A stretch of 64,000 nt of DNA from Cymodocea nodosa (GCA_036874045.1 JAZBRI010000011.1:7135001-7199000); one strand, 5' to 3'; positions 44,402 through 55,735 are shown, counted from the stretch's first letter. Notes: generated by a model from the sequence alone, not told the origin. A program made the numbers and translations.

Positions 44402-45413
44402 AGAACGAAATTTCATGCATGAATATTTGTTTTAAATATTCTATCTTATATTTCATCTATTGTCTTGATGTTGGTTGATATTAAAATTGATTCTGTATCA
44501 TGTGTATAGTGTGAATGAGCATGATTGTATATTTTGTAAATGCAATTCCCGTCTCCTAGATTTGAAGAATGTTTGTAACTTTTGTTCTAATTGTATCTAC
44601 TTGTTCGTCACTTCTTAATCTCTTTTTTGTTTCATTTTGTAAGTACTAGGAGTGTAGAACATGTTTGCACAGTTTTAAAATTTTTTAGAATGTTTTTCAA
44701 AGGTTTTCAATTTTATTTTATGAAGGTAACAATTTTGAATTTCTGTCAAGTGTGTGCTCAACGCCTGTGCAGTGCTTGCATTGTATGTTTTGTAGAATTT
44801 GGTTCTGTAAATTTTCCCTATTAGTGTAATGAATCTACTTTCAAGACACATTTATTTCATAGCATTTCATAGAGATTTGATTTTTGCACTAAAGGTGCGT
44901 TTATGGAAAGTTTCCAAAATCGTTTGCACCCCTTTTCTAAATAAGATATTGCTAGCATTCTAAGTTGAGTTAATCTACGAAATCACTATCATTTTAAAGA
45001 TATTTTGAGGATCCTTCCAACCATTATTTATTCTAAATTTTTAAATGTTCAGTTTAGAAGTTATGAGAGTTAAAAGTCAAGCATAATTTCTGTGATTTTT
45101 GGATTGATACCCATTGATTTCTTGAATATCTTATGATAACTTAGGAATTAATTGAATTTTGGGGTAATCTCTTAATCCTTAAGTGTGTTACGAAATTTGT
45201 ATATTAATATCAAATAATTAGAGTTCAATTATGAGTTAATTAGTGTGGGTATTTTATCAGATAATCATTTCAATAAAATTAATTTAAACAAACTCCTTGT
45301 GGATTTGACCTGTACTTGCACATGCTTATTACAATGGATACTATGCGCTTGCGATTATAAATGTAAAATTTGCACTTTTTCCATTTAATTTAACAACATA
45401 TAAAAGGATTACA
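44402..45413 (+). repeat. A-type LTR 3' fragment
   Basis: Plus-strand fragment, homologous to 8290-9217 and inverted to 6058-6665. It contains AAGTGTGTGCTCAACGCC and ends ATTACA at 45413. The left part of the LTR is missing; it abuts gypsy B3 protease. Confidence 0.8.
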
Positions 45414-46167
45414 ACTATCATTTTGAATGTCCATGATCTTATATTGTAGATTTATCAAAATTTTATCTTCTTAGAGATTTGTAGAAATATCTTCTACGTC
45501 ACCGCTTTAGTCGAACACTTATCCTTTAAGTCTAGTAAAAACTTGAACACTTATCTATAACTCTTCAAAACACATGACTAAACAAGAAAACTTATCTGTT
45601 CATTAGTCTTTTTATAAAACTTATATGTTAGAAAACTTATCTACAAAACACATGACCTAATAGATTTTTCATTAATTCCAAATAACTAACTTAAGTTGGT
45701 TGCTAAGCCCTATTAGATTTTGCATTAAAGGCATATGACATACTTTAAACTAGGTTGCCAAGCCCAAATATAAAGATATTTTATTTTCATTAAATTCAAA
45801 TGGCTAACTTAAGTGGGTTGCTAAGCCCCAATAGAAAATCTCTTTATTTTCTTGTAAATTAAATACAAAAATAAATAGCAGTTTTAACAATTTAGACTTT
45901 CTAACTTTTATTTTATTCAGTTTACAAATGAAAATTCATAGAGATATACCTTCAAGTAAATTAAAAGAATTCAACAATGAGTATTCAAACTTAAGAAAAT
46001 AAATGCATTACATTATATGTAAAAAATAGATAGTAACAAAAAAATAACAAACATTATATACATAGTTTATGGCAAAATTGTTATAATACTTTGTAAAATA
46101 AACTAAGCTTAAGTACATTGCCCTTTTTTTTTTGTTACCTCCCCATAATATCATCTTTTTACTATTA
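45414..46167. other. Unclassified non-coding stretch with a repeated phrase
   Basis: AT-rich; no coding seen. The phrase GGTTGCTAAGCCC or GGTTGCCAAGCCC occurs three times (about 45693, 45751 and 45817), each shortly after an ACTTAAGT or ACTTTAAACT stretch. A poly-T run lies at about 46126-46136. Confidence 0.6.
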
Positions 46168-47470
46168 TGATCGATAGGCTCACTAGAGGGGGGTGAATGG
46201 TGTGAGTGCGTAAATTTTAACTTAATCAATTTATTCAAATTATCTATGAGTTGAATTAATTTAAATGGATGCAAAATTGTAAATAGAAAAGAACATAAGA
46301 CAATTTTTAGGTGGTTCACCAACTCGACTAGTCTACTCCCAAGAATCACTTGGGCTCTACTAAGTATATAAATACTTACAACACTTGCTTTTAGGTTAAA
46401 GCAAGAACCAACACTTTGAGCTTTCAAGTTGAAGCTCAGCAACCAACCTTTCTTCGAGCTTTCAGGTTGAAGCTCTTAACTAACAGTGAGTTTTCAAGTT
46501 GAAACTCACAAAGCAACAACTTTGAACTTTGAAACAAAGTTTGAGCGTAGGGAGCTTTTGTGTTGCAGTGAATCTTTGAGAGTATTCCTGAATATTGTAG
46601 ACTTGAGAGCATATTTGGAATTTTTGAGTAGCTCACAATATATGATAATCGTTCTTCTAATCTTCCCTTTATTTCTCATTTTTATACCAAGAGGTATAAC
46701 GATCATATTTACTTCCAACAAATGTATTCTGCTGTACTTGCTGTGTATTCAGTCCCAAAAATAGTAAGTTACCGTTCTGTATATTGTCTAGTATGTAACC
46801 TTTCGATTTCCTTCGATTTTCAGATAGTTAGTTGTGAACTCTCTAAAGAACAACTGTAATCATCGAAAATCCACTTAAGTCCTTTTGTCTATGTCACGTG
46901 AGATTTTAAGTTACACACGTGAGGAATCTTAAGTTCGGATGATTATGGATGTTAACTTACTGAAATTCTTCAATTTTGGATAGTTAGCTACAGTAACCTT
47001 TTGAATCCTCTTTTAAACTTTTGACTACTTTCTTCTTATTTTTGCACGTGGGAAATTCAATAACTTAAGTTTTGGATAGTTAAGTTTGTAACCTTCCTAA
47101 ACCTCTTGTTTTTCAGATAGTTAACTTTCTAACTCTTCGAAAAATACTTTTAAGTTTCTGTTCTAGAGCCAACTATTTTTACAACTCTCCAAAGGCCTTG
47201 TATTTTCGGATAATTAATTTTCTAACCGTTCGATGGTGATTTTGCTACTTAACACTAACTCATCGGATACTTAAGCCTAGTAACTCACCGAAATTTATCT
47301 CTTCTAGATAGTTAAGCTTGGTAACCTTCCGATATCCTATTTATCACTTGCAGCACATTCTGAACTATCTATAATGACTTATCTACCTTTTGCTGAACTG
47401 TCTAATCTATAAAATATAATTTATTTCCTCACACAGGTTTTTGCATTATCAAAATACAAGGGTTCTAACA
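46168..47470 (-). repeat. 3' LTR of copia K1-3
   Basis: 1303 bp; starts TGTTAGAACCC at 47470 (minus) and ends TATCGATCA at 46168. U3 dyads lie around 46800-47330 (for example GGATAGTTAGCTACAGTAACC near 46978). A TATA-like TATAAAAA is at 46679-46686 (minus). Confidence 0.85.
46679..46686 (-). promoter_or_regulatory. TATA box of copia K1-3 LTR
   Basis: TATAAAAA in CCTCTTGGTATAAAAATGAG on the minus strand; same context as the other K1 LTRs. Confidence 0.65.
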
Positions 47471-47471
47471 A

Positions 47472-47488
47472 TCTCCCCCTTTTTGATA
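47472..47488 (-). other. Polypurine tract of copia K1-3
   Basis: ATCAAAAAGGGGGAGAT on the minus strand, adjoining the LTR start at 47470. Confidence 0.85.
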
Positions 47489-47900
47489 ATGACAAAATCC
47501 TTTAGATTTAATTACATGTATTTCACTCCCTAGTTTATTTCTATACATTCTATCACATAAAAGAATAATAATAATAAAATAGATTTCTAAAACGTACAAG
47601 AAAATATCTCGCCCTATCTGTGTGCTGGGATATCTCCCCCTACCTTTCACATTATTTCTCTTTAAACTTCTTTAAATCTATGAACTGCCATGTAAATTCT
47701 TGCTATACTTCTCCTAATCTATGAACTGCCATGTACTTTTTGTCATTAGATAAAAGGAGACTTCTAAAATCTGATATCTGATAAAAGGAGATTGTTGATA
47801 AGTCCTGCATGAGTACATGTTAGTAGAAAACAAGCTCCCATATGGTGAGCTTGAGGGATAATAATTATAAACCAAATATGAATGCATTATAAGTCATGCA
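47489..47900 (-). other. 3' untranslated region of copia K1-3
   Basis: Non-coding; a short internal repeat (ATCTATGAACTGCCATGTA at about 47676 and 47718). No additional ORF, as in K1-1. Confidence 0.6.
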
Positions 47901-48969
47901 AAGAACATATGCCTAGATTTCTTCTATTATGATTAAATATTGATTCATTTAGAGGTTTTGTGAAAATATCTGCAAGTTGATTTTCTGTTGGAACAAACTT
48001 GAGTGAGAAGTGCCCTTTTTCCACATGATCTCTCAAGAAATGATGTCTAATCTCGATATGCTTGGCTCTAGAATGAAGTACTGTATTCTTGGATAAGTTT
48101 ATTGCATTGTTATTATCACAAAATATATCTGTATTTTGAATTTTTAGTCTCTAATCTGCTAAAGTTTGCTGCATCCATAAAATTTGCGCACAACATAGAC
48201 CTGCTGCAATATATTCGGCTTTAGTAGTGGATAATGTAATACAGTTTTGTTTCTTACTGAACCATGAAATTAAGGAATTTCCAAGCAATTGGCATGTGCC
48301 ACTTGTGTTTTTTCTATCAGATTTACTGTCTGCATAATCTGCATTACTATAACCAATTAAGGTTAGGCTGTTGTCAGCTGAGTAATATAATCTAAAATCT
48401 TTAGTTCCTTGTAAATACTTGAAGATTCTTTTGACTGATTTCAGATGAGATTCTTTTGGTGATGTTTGAAATCTGGCACATAAACATACACTAAACATGA
48501 TATCTGGCCTACTTGCTAATAGGTACAATAGAGATCCAATTATGCCTCTATATTTCTTTTGATCTACTACAACACTTAAGTCATCATTTTCAAGTTTAGT
48601 ATTTGAACTCATTGGAGTGTTTGCAAATTTGATGTTCTTAAAGCCAAATTTCTTCAAAGTCTCTTTGAAGTATTTTTCCTGATTGACAAAGATTCCATTT
48701 TTCACTTGATGGATCTACAAACCTAAGAAAAACTTCAACTCTCCCATCATGCTCATTTCAAATTTATTTTTCATCAAGTTTTGAAATCTATGACATAGTT
48801 TTTCTGATGTAGCTCCAAAAACAATATCATCAACATAGATTTGAACAATCAAAATGTGTAAATCAAAAGTTTTAATAAACAAAGTGTTGTCCACTTTGCC
48901 TATGATGAAATCATTATCAGTTAAGAACTTTTTCAATTTTTCATACCATGCACTAGGTGCCTATTTCAA
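47901..48969 (-). pseudogene. Copia K1-3 RT end and RNase H, broken
   Basis: 48936 to 48715 reads the RT end with the intact catalytic QIYVDDIVFGAT and ends at FFLGL. 48705 to 48151 reads NQEKYFKETLKKFGF, SRPDIMFSVCLCARFQ, KRIFKYLQGTKDF, GYSNADYADS, ALSTTKAEY and QILWMQQTLAD. The RNase H tail (CDNNNAINLSKN, HIEIRHHFLRDH) follows to about 47910 after one stop. In GYSNADYA the Asp is kept; the Glu of EAEY is Lys (T-K-A-E-Y shifts the pattern), so RNase H is probably damaged. Confidence 0.85.
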
Positions 48970-49190
48970 AAAAGTACCAATTATATTGAAGTCTATACCA
49001 TAATTCTGATTTTTATTGAAGTCTATTTATTTAAGAAATATTCAAAAAAGGTTACTTAAGGAAAGTTAATTTAATTCAATATGAGTACCAATTATATTTT
49101 TATTACTTATGTATACGCCTTTATAGATATTCTAACTAGAAAATACATAGAAAGTATGTACAGTTTATTAAAGGAAAGTTATTAACATTC
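48970..49190. other. AT-rich filler between copia K1-3 and copia E
   Basis: Two short direct repeats of AGTACCAATTATAT (about 48973 and 49085). No feature recognised. Confidence 0.5.
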
Positions 49191-50314
49191 TGTTAGAAAA
49201 ATTAAGTCTTGCAGTTGCCTTTTATTTTATTTATGATCTAAAATTACTTGAGTAATTAAGTCCGTTAGGGGATTTTAAACCCAAGTCACATGAACCAGCT
49301 AGTTTGGGATGTGCTTGTTGTAAATAAAATCTGATCATTCAACAATGACACTATGGCACAATTTTAAAACTCACCACTTAAACTCACTAACAGTAGTAAA
49401 GAGAAGTAGAAAGAAAACAACATGCATAAGAAGACAAAATTTACATGGTTTGACAACTGCTTACATCCACGGGAGTAAATGTTCTTCTATGAGCTCTCGA
49501 CGCAATCAACTGCATATTTTTATAACATCATAAAGGTTTATATACTACTCAACCTAAGGTTAATAAACCTTTAATTACAACAGAGCCATTATAGTAGCAA
49601 ATGAGAATTTTGGAGCATTTCTTCCTAACTCTCCGAAATTCACAACATTTCAGATAGTTAGTAGCTTTAACTATCCGAAGAAAATCTTTCTCTTTGCATT
49701 TGTCAGAATGGGTGGATATTGTAGCAAGCTAACTATCCGAAGAGATTTTGTCTTTCAGATAGTTACAGTCCTAACTATCCAAAAACCCACTTACATCTCT
49801 CTTAATCCTTTCAGAATGTTCTAGTTGCAACCTTTTGAAAACTCTTGCCTTTCGGATAGTTACTATATTAACTATCCAAAAAGCCACTTAAGTATCTCTT
49901 GAGTCTTTTCGAAAGGTTCTAGCTGTAACCTTCTGAAAACCCATGACTTTCGGATAGTTGCTGTCCTAACTATCCGAAGATCTACTTAAGTCCTTAACTT
50001 TCAAATACTTAGCTTCTTAACTATCCAAAGATCCACTTAAGTACCTAACTTTGAAATACTTAGCTTCTTAACTATCCAAAGATCCACTTAAGTGTCCTTT
50101 AAGTCATTTCAGAAGGTTCTAGTTGTAACCTTTCGAAATCTCCTAACTTTCGAATAGTTAGCTCAAAGTCTTCCAACTATTCTATTATTTTCAGATACTT
50201 AAAATTGATATCCTTTTGAAAACAATTAATCTATCGAAGACTTACAACTGACATGCTTTCGATTGGACTTTGACAACTTGTGGCATACTCCACACCTAAA
50301 CTATTTGCCCTGAC
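49191..50314 (-). repeat. 3' LTR of copia E
   Basis: The high end (TGTCAGGGC on the minus strand, 50314) is fixed by the adjoining polypurine tract. The low end is proposed at TGTTAGAAAA (49191) and is less certain. U3 holds at least eight units of the type TTTCGGATAGTTAC-n-TAACTATCCGAA between 49640 and 50110, including three near-identical tandem units from 49998 to 50100. Confidence 0.65.
49640..50170. repeat. Array of GATAGTTA/TAACTATC dyads in copia E LTR
   Basis: Successive hairpin-capable units at about 49647-49682, 49712-49740, 49753-49784, 49853-49884, 49938-49983, 49998-50034 and 50048-50088. Stems pair CGGATAGTTA with TAACTATCCG. Adjacent ACTTAAGT stretches recur with the same spacing. 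Confidence 0.8.
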
Positions 50315-50330
50315 AATCTCCCACTTGGAG
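50315..50330 (-). other. Polypurine tract of copia E
   Basis: CTCCAAGTGGGAGATT on the minus strand, directly next to the LTR start. Confidence 0.7.
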
Positions 50331-50428
50331 TATGACACAAGGATTAAAAGAAATCCCTACTCTTAGCTCATAATTCACTTACAACAGTAGCTACCATTTT
50401 ATCTTATTACCTTTTCTAAGTACCCTCT

Positions 50429-50815
50429 CATTTGAGATGTTAAATCTTGTAAGTACCTTTTCTAAGTACTTCTGATTCAACCTCAGTGTAGCTACCATTC
50501 TATCTTAGATGATTCACATACCCAAGATTTTCTTAGCTTCTCTCATATCCTTCATGTCAAATTCTCTTAACAGCTGCCTCTTTAATTACTTAATATGTTT
50601 CATACTTGAACAAGCAATTAACATATCATTTACATAAATCAGTAGAATGATAAAGCAGTCATCAAGTAATTTTACGTAGTAGCAATTGTCTATATCACAT
50701 CTTTTGAAGCCTAAGGTACAAATAAAGGTATCAAATCTCTTGTACCATTATCTTGGTGCTTGCTTCAAACCATACAGACTCTTCAATAATCTACATACTG
50801 TCTTTACTTTCTTGC
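50429..50815 (-). repeat. Duplicate of a copia E RT segment
   Basis: Direct repeat of 51004-51389, displaced by 574-575 bp along its length. On the minus strand it again encodes [14 protein letters not shown], the YKRFD region and a YVDD-type box (here Y-V-N-D-M). It occupies the position where RNase H should continue after VNRYM. Confidence 0.9.
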
Positions 50816-50995
50816 CATGTATCTATTGACAACTCCCACTACATGGGATATATCAGGTCTTATGCATATCATGGCATACATAAGACTTCCCACTACTGAA
50901 GCATATGGTATTCTAGACATTTTTGTCCTCTCTTCTTCTGTCTTAGCAGATTGATCTTTAGACAACTTGAATTGGGGTCTGAGAGGCAATTCAGT
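50804..50995 (-). pseudogene. Copia E RT/RNase H junction, truncated
   Basis: 61 codons (50989 to 50804): a Lys-rich start, then RIPYASVVGSLMYAM and RPDISHVVGVVNRYM, the segment linking RT to RNase H in Tork-type copia elements. The RNase H catalytic part does not follow; the sequence passes into the duplicated RT segment. Confidence 0.8.
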
Positions 50996-51690
50996 TATCC
51001 TTTCATTTGAGATGTTAAATCTTCTATGTACCTTTTCTAGATACTTCTAATTCAACCTCAATGTAGCTACCATTCTATTTCAGATGATTCACATACCCAA
51101 GATTTTCTTAGCTTCTCCCATATCGTTCATGTCAAATTCCCTTGACAATTGTCTCTTTAATTGCTTAATTTGTTTCATACTTGAACAAGTAATTAACATA
51201 TCATCTACATAAATTAGTAGAATGATAAAGCAGTTATCAAGTAATTTACGTAGCAGTAATAGTCTGTATCACATCTTTTGAAGCCTAAGGTATAAATAAA
51301 GATATCAAATCTCTTGTACCATTTTCTTGGTGCTTGCTTCAAACCATATAGACTCTTCAATAATCTACATATTGCCTTTGCTTTCTTGCTAGTTATTACA
51401 AATCCTTCTAACTGCATCATGTAATGCTCTTCCTCCAAATCTTCATGTAGGAACATTGTCTTTACATCCATTTGCTCCAAAAACAAATCTTCTATAGCAA
51501 TAATACTCAAAACTATTCTTATAGTATTCATCTTCACAACAAGTGAGAATACTTCAGTATAGTCTATATCTTGAATTTGCTGAAAACCCTTAACAACAAG
51601 TCTGGCTTTAAATTTCTTACTACCATCTAGTTGTTCTTTCAGCCTGAACACCCACTTGTTTCTTAGGATTTTCTTCCCTTCTAGCAATGA
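50996..51690 (-). pseudogene. Copia E reverse transcriptase, broken
   Basis: 51687 to 51214 is open: [74 protein letters not shown] and GFKRCDTDYYCY blocks. The catalytic LIYVDDMLI follows near 51205 after a frameshift. FLHEDL replaces the usual FLHGDL. The RT end (KEFDMNDMGEAKKILGM) reaches about 51090. Not functional. Confidence 0.85.
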
Positions 51691-52745
51691 AGTTAGCTTT
51701 CAGGTTTTATTCCTTTCAAGGGACTTTAGTTCCTCTTTCATTGCTAACTCCCACTTATGTACATCACTTGCACCTTGATATGTTTCAGGTTCACCATCAT
51801 CCGTTAGTAACAGATAATTAAATGATGGTACATACCTTTAAGGTGGTTTGGAAACCCTTCCAGATCTTCTAAGTTGTCTAGTGACAACTTCATCCTCTTG
51901 ATCGTCTAGATATTCTTGTTGTTTAGTCTCTGGAAGTTAAATTTCTTTTACAAGTTCCTTCTGAAGTTGTTCAGCATCATCATCTAGACTGATTTCAGTA
52001 GTACTTTTAGACTGAAGCTCTAACTGTTGTTCATCTACACTTTCTCTATGTTTGCACATCTTGGATTCAATAAAGGTGACTTCTTTTCCATGGATTATTT
52101 TCTTGGTTTCTTCCATCCAAAATCTGTAACCAAATAATCCTTACCATAGCTAATGAAATAACACTTTTGTAATTTTAAATCTAACTTGTCCCCTTTGTCA
52201 CTATTCAAGTGGCCAAATGACTTGGATCCAAAGACCTTCAAGTGAGCATAGTTGACTCCTTTCTCAGTCCACAATTCTTTAGGGTTTTTAAGCCCCATTA
52301 GAATAGATGGTCTTCTATTTATTAGATAGGTAGTTGTATTGATAGCTTCTACCTAGAATGTTTTGGGAAAACCTACATGTAGTCTTATGCATTTTGCCCA
52401 TTCATTCAAGGTTCTATTCATTCTTTCAGCAACTCCATTTTATTGTGGAGTTCTAGCTACAATCTTCTATCTTCTAATTCCTTGCTCTTCACTGTAGGTT
52501 TTAAATTCTTGGCTATTATATTCTCCTCCATTGTTTGACCTGATGGATTTGATTTTCCTCCCACTCTGATTTTCCACTTCTACCTTCCATTTCTTGAAGA
52601 CTTGGAAAACTTTGGACTTTTGTTTTAAAAAATAAATCCACACTTTCCTGGCATTATCATCAATGAAAGTGACATAGTAAAGAGCACCTCCTAAAGAATT
52701 AATAGGGGTAGGCTCCCACACATCCATGTGAACCAACTCCAATTT
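51691..52745 (-). pseudogene. Copia E integrase and linker, broken
   Basis: 52742 to 52467 carries the core: MDVWEPTPINSLGG with the first Asp (the usual G-P is E-P), FIDDNARKVWIYFLK, and RSNNGGEYNSQEF, where the second catalytic Asp (normally R-S-D-N-G-G-E) is Asn. Pieces of the Glu segment (LNGMNKM-like) lie near 52400. 52298 to 52095 is the C-terminal block (KVFGSKSFGHLN, KLDLKLQKCYFISYG). From 52090 to 51691 is an acidic linker with stops. Confidence 0.85.
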
Positions 52746-53410
52746 CTATGACTTTGGGTCATGAGGAGTCTTGGTAAAGCTGACTCTCTTCTGCTTTCCC
52801 TCAATGCAATCCTCACATATCCCTAAATTAACATTCTTCAACTTAGAGATTTTCCCTTCTACCACTAAAACTTTTAGTCCTTTCTCACTGAAGTGTCCTA
52901 ATCTCTTATGCCATAAGTCAATGTCTTTAGTGTCATAGATTGCTACAATAGTGTCATCTTGATTTGATGTTAAATACAAGGCGCTAGTCCTCTATCTTGA
53001 GGCAACAATTCTTGCACCTTTAGTTGCCTTCTATTTTCTTACACCAAAGTCAATCTAGTAACCATCATTATCTAGGAAATTTATAGAAATTAATTACTTT
53101 ACAAGATCAAGAACATATTTGACTTCCTGCAATTTTCATACCTTTTTTTTTTTATGTGTACCTCTCTTCTTCCCAACACATCCAAATTAGTGTTGTTGGC
53201 AAGATACACTTTCTTTACAAGAGTTGCATGATAATTGTGCAACAAATCCTTCTTGTAGGTAGTGTAGAATGAAGCTCTTGAATCCAATACCCATGAGTCA
53301 ATGGAACTATCAACACAACATACTAGGGCATCATTTGAATCGTAGGAGACAACATTTGCTCTTGCTTCTTCAGATCCCTTCCCTTTGTTGTCTTTCTTGA
53401 GAGCCTTACG
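52746..53410 (-). pseudogene. Copia E protease and GAG-pre-integrase, broken
   Basis: The protease site at about 53285 reads M-D-S-R-A-S-F-Y (the Gly of D-S-G-A-S is Arg), followed by YLANNTNLDVLGRREV. The GAG-pre-integrase part (52979 to 52746) has DLWHKRLGHFSEKGL and GICEDCIEGKQKRVSF, keeping the H-H-C-C residues. Stops separate the two. Confidence 0.8.
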
Positions 53411-53690
53411 CTATGACTTGAAGTGTCCCCATTGATTACAATTCCAACATTTTATATCTAACCTCACTTTGCTCATACCTCTAGACTTTGACCTTTCTTT
53501 AGATTTAAATTGTTTGGTTTTACTTCTCCCTCTACTTTCAACACTAAGGGTAGAAGTTGAGGCTGACAGTTCACTTTTTTTGCAAATGTCCTCACTCAAA
53601 ATTTAAATCCTAGATGTCACTCATTTTGAGCTTTTCATGACCTAGTGAACTACTTACACCGTCACAATAGGAGACCAACTTTTTGGTAAT
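53411..53690 (-). pseudogene. Copia E gag C-terminus with zinc knuckle, truncated
   Basis: GHEKLKMSDI near 53640, then an open run (53599 to 53411): Ser/Arg/Lys-rich (ESRGRSKTKQ) and the zinc knuckle start CWNCNQWGHF at about 53440, with the final Cys lost to a stop. The N-terminal capsid part is absent; about 30 bp farther is a gypsy primer site. Confidence 0.75.
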
Positions 53691-54003
53691 GAGGATAAAA
53701 AAATCAAAGTGATTTACTTCTCCTTGGCAACGACGCCAAAAACTTGTTACGATTTTGATTGATAGAAAAATAAACTCATATCTAAAAACCATGTTTTAAA
53801 ATAAATAATCGCAAGTGCATGGTGCAATTGTAATTTACTCTAGCGAGTACGGGTCGAATCCACAAGGATTTGGCTTTTAGAAAATATTTCTAAGGTGCAA
53901 AAATAATAATAATTACAAGTGATTCAAAATTTATCAAAAATTCACTCAATAAAATATAAATTCCTCATTTCCATTAATAAAACACTAAATCACTACAGCA
54001 TAG
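53691..54003 (-). mobile_element. Gypsy F stub: primer site and 5' LTR end
   Basis: Minus strand: partial LTR (53745-54003, starting TGTTACGATT on the plus strand, with GAGTACGGGTCGAATCCACAAGGA as in Athila-like LTR ends) and an excellent tRNA-Asp primer site. It is cut at 54003 by the copia D LTR and joined at about 53690 to copia E gag. Confidence 0.8.
53721..53738 (-). other. Primer binding site, tRNA-Asp (gypsy F)
   Basis: TGGCGTCGTTGCCAAGGA on the minus strand: the best match to the tRNA-Asp primer consensus in the window, 6 bases inside the LTR edge at 53745. Confidence 0.9.
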
Positions 54004-55717
54004 TGTAGGATCATATGGCTACACAAGAGGGGGGTGAATTGTATTTTCAACATTTTCGAATATAATTGAAACTTAAAACTAAAAACAAGTCGAGACATTG
54101 TTTTCATAAAATCATTTTTATTCAAGGTTTCAATTACAATATACAATTCAATTCTCCTCAGAAATTGTAGATGCAATTATATATCGATACCATGTATCAT
54201 TTAAACAATTTCATAACTACAAATAGAGAAAACTAATTTGCAGAATTTTAAAACATTTCTCCCTATTTGAGATCTTTCTTCTTCTTCTTCTTTTTCTTCT
54301 TTAGCAATTTTTTAGTAACGAATATCTTGTCTTTTTATGCTTTACCGAATTTACTTTCTTTTGATACTTTAAATCTTTAGTGACGTAAATCTTACCTTTT
54401 TCTACTTCATTGAATTTTCTTCTATTTGATACTTCAAATCTTCAACGACATAAATCTGACCTTTTCTGCTTTACTGAATTTTCTTCTATCTGATACTTCA
54501 AATCTTCAACGACATAAATCTGACCTTTTTTACTTCACCGAATTTTCTTCTATTTAAGAGATTTTCCCGAAAGGTGTTTTTGATTCTTGAAAAGATTTTT
54601 CATTGGATGTGTAGGGATAGTTTGATCTTTGAAAATATTTTTCATTTTGTGTGCAAGGATGGTTTGATCAATGAGAATTCTATGCCTTTTATACTGTATC
54701 TACATTTCATGCATATCCTCTACGTTTAACCACTACTAGTTTTCCACTTCTTCACGTATTTTCTTTTTCCTTCATTGAAATACACATGTTCTGACCCACA
54801 TTTACATTTCGAATTTTTCTTTAATCATCAATCCTGGATCTCTGAAAAATTTCCTACAAAATAAACTTTCTCGTCCAAAATTTTTCATCAAGTATAATAA
54901 GAAGTCATTACTTTAATGTTAACTAAATGAGTAACACAAATATATATATAACTTAACATTTTCAACTTAACGAGTTTCTCATGTGACAATTCATGTGACA
55001 AGTATTATAGCTAACTCAACGAACTAAGTCTGTGGTGTTACGCTAACTCAACGAACCATCTTCATTGTGTTCCAGATAACTCAATGAACTAGTAATAAAT
55101 AAATGTTTTTATAATAAGAATTTTACCATGTGCAAAAATAACAACTTAAGTTTATAACACTAACCTAACGTGTTGCCTTAGTATTCAATATAGCAACTCA
55201 ACGCATTTAGTTATGTTAACTTAACGAGTTAAATATGTGCACCTCACGTGATACAATATAACATTCATAACTTATAATTTCACCATGTGTATAACATTAA
55301 CTTAACGAGTTGTCTAAACTTTTACTCACTAACTTAACGAGTTATCATGTGGCCTATTTTAACCTTTAAGCCTTTAACTTAACAAGTTCTCACGTGATCT
55401 CTATACACACAAAACTCTAACTTAACGAGTTGTCCAAACGTGCACTGTACATGATACAAAAGATATAACTTTAAAGCATATCATGTTTTTCAATAAAAAC
55501 ACACGTTAACTTAACATTTAGTTAAATGAGAAATTAATGTAATGAAAGGACTAGTTATTAACTTGGTATAATTTCAGATCTAATACAGACAAGTATTTAT
55601 ATCAGTAAGCTTTTTCTGTATAAATTAATGATTTTAATTTCCTTTCACAAGCAATAGTAATTGAGTAAATATGATTAATTTCATTTAGCACACATCATCA
55701 AAACAAAATACTCAACA
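54004..55717 (-). repeat. 3' LTR of copia D
   Basis: 1714 bp; starts TGTTGAGTATTTTG at 55717 (minus) and ends ATGATCCTACA at 54004. U3 (54900-55560) is full of AACTTAACGAGTT and AACTCAACGAAC units. A tandem block of CTTCAAATCTTCAACGACAT-like units of about 58 bp occurs at 54425-54540. TATA box at 54686-54693. Confidence 0.9.
54686..54693 (-). promoter_or_regulatory. TATA box of copia D LTR
   Basis: TATAAAAG within ACAGTATAAAAGGCATAG on the minus strand; identical core in copy C. Confidence 0.75.
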
Positions 55718-55718
55718 A

Positions 55719-55735
55719 TCTCCTCCTTTTTGATG
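55719..55735 (-). other. Polypurine tract of copia D
   Basis: ATCAAAAAGGAGGAGAT on the minus strand, adjoining the LTR start. Confidence 0.85.

Larger units (their letters stand above)
46168..48969 (-). mobile_element. Copia K1-3, 3' half
   Basis: Minus strand: RT end and RNase H, then polypurine tract and 3' LTR (46168-47470). It is cut at 48969 within the RT (in the APSAWYEKL region). K1 family by its LTR start TGTTAGAACCC. Confidence 0.85.
50331..53690 (-). mobile_element. Copia E internal region (Tork/TNT1-like)
   Basis: Minus strand: gag end with zinc knuckle, protease, GAG-pre-integrase, integrase, RT, part of RNase H, then a duplicated RT segment. Distinct from K1 and K2 by sequence. 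The VGSLMYAM and RPDISHVVGVV style suggests the Tork/TNT1 lineage, by recognition only. The 5' end of gag, the primer site and the 5' LTR are missing: at about 53690 it is joined to a gypsy stub. Confidence 0.8.
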
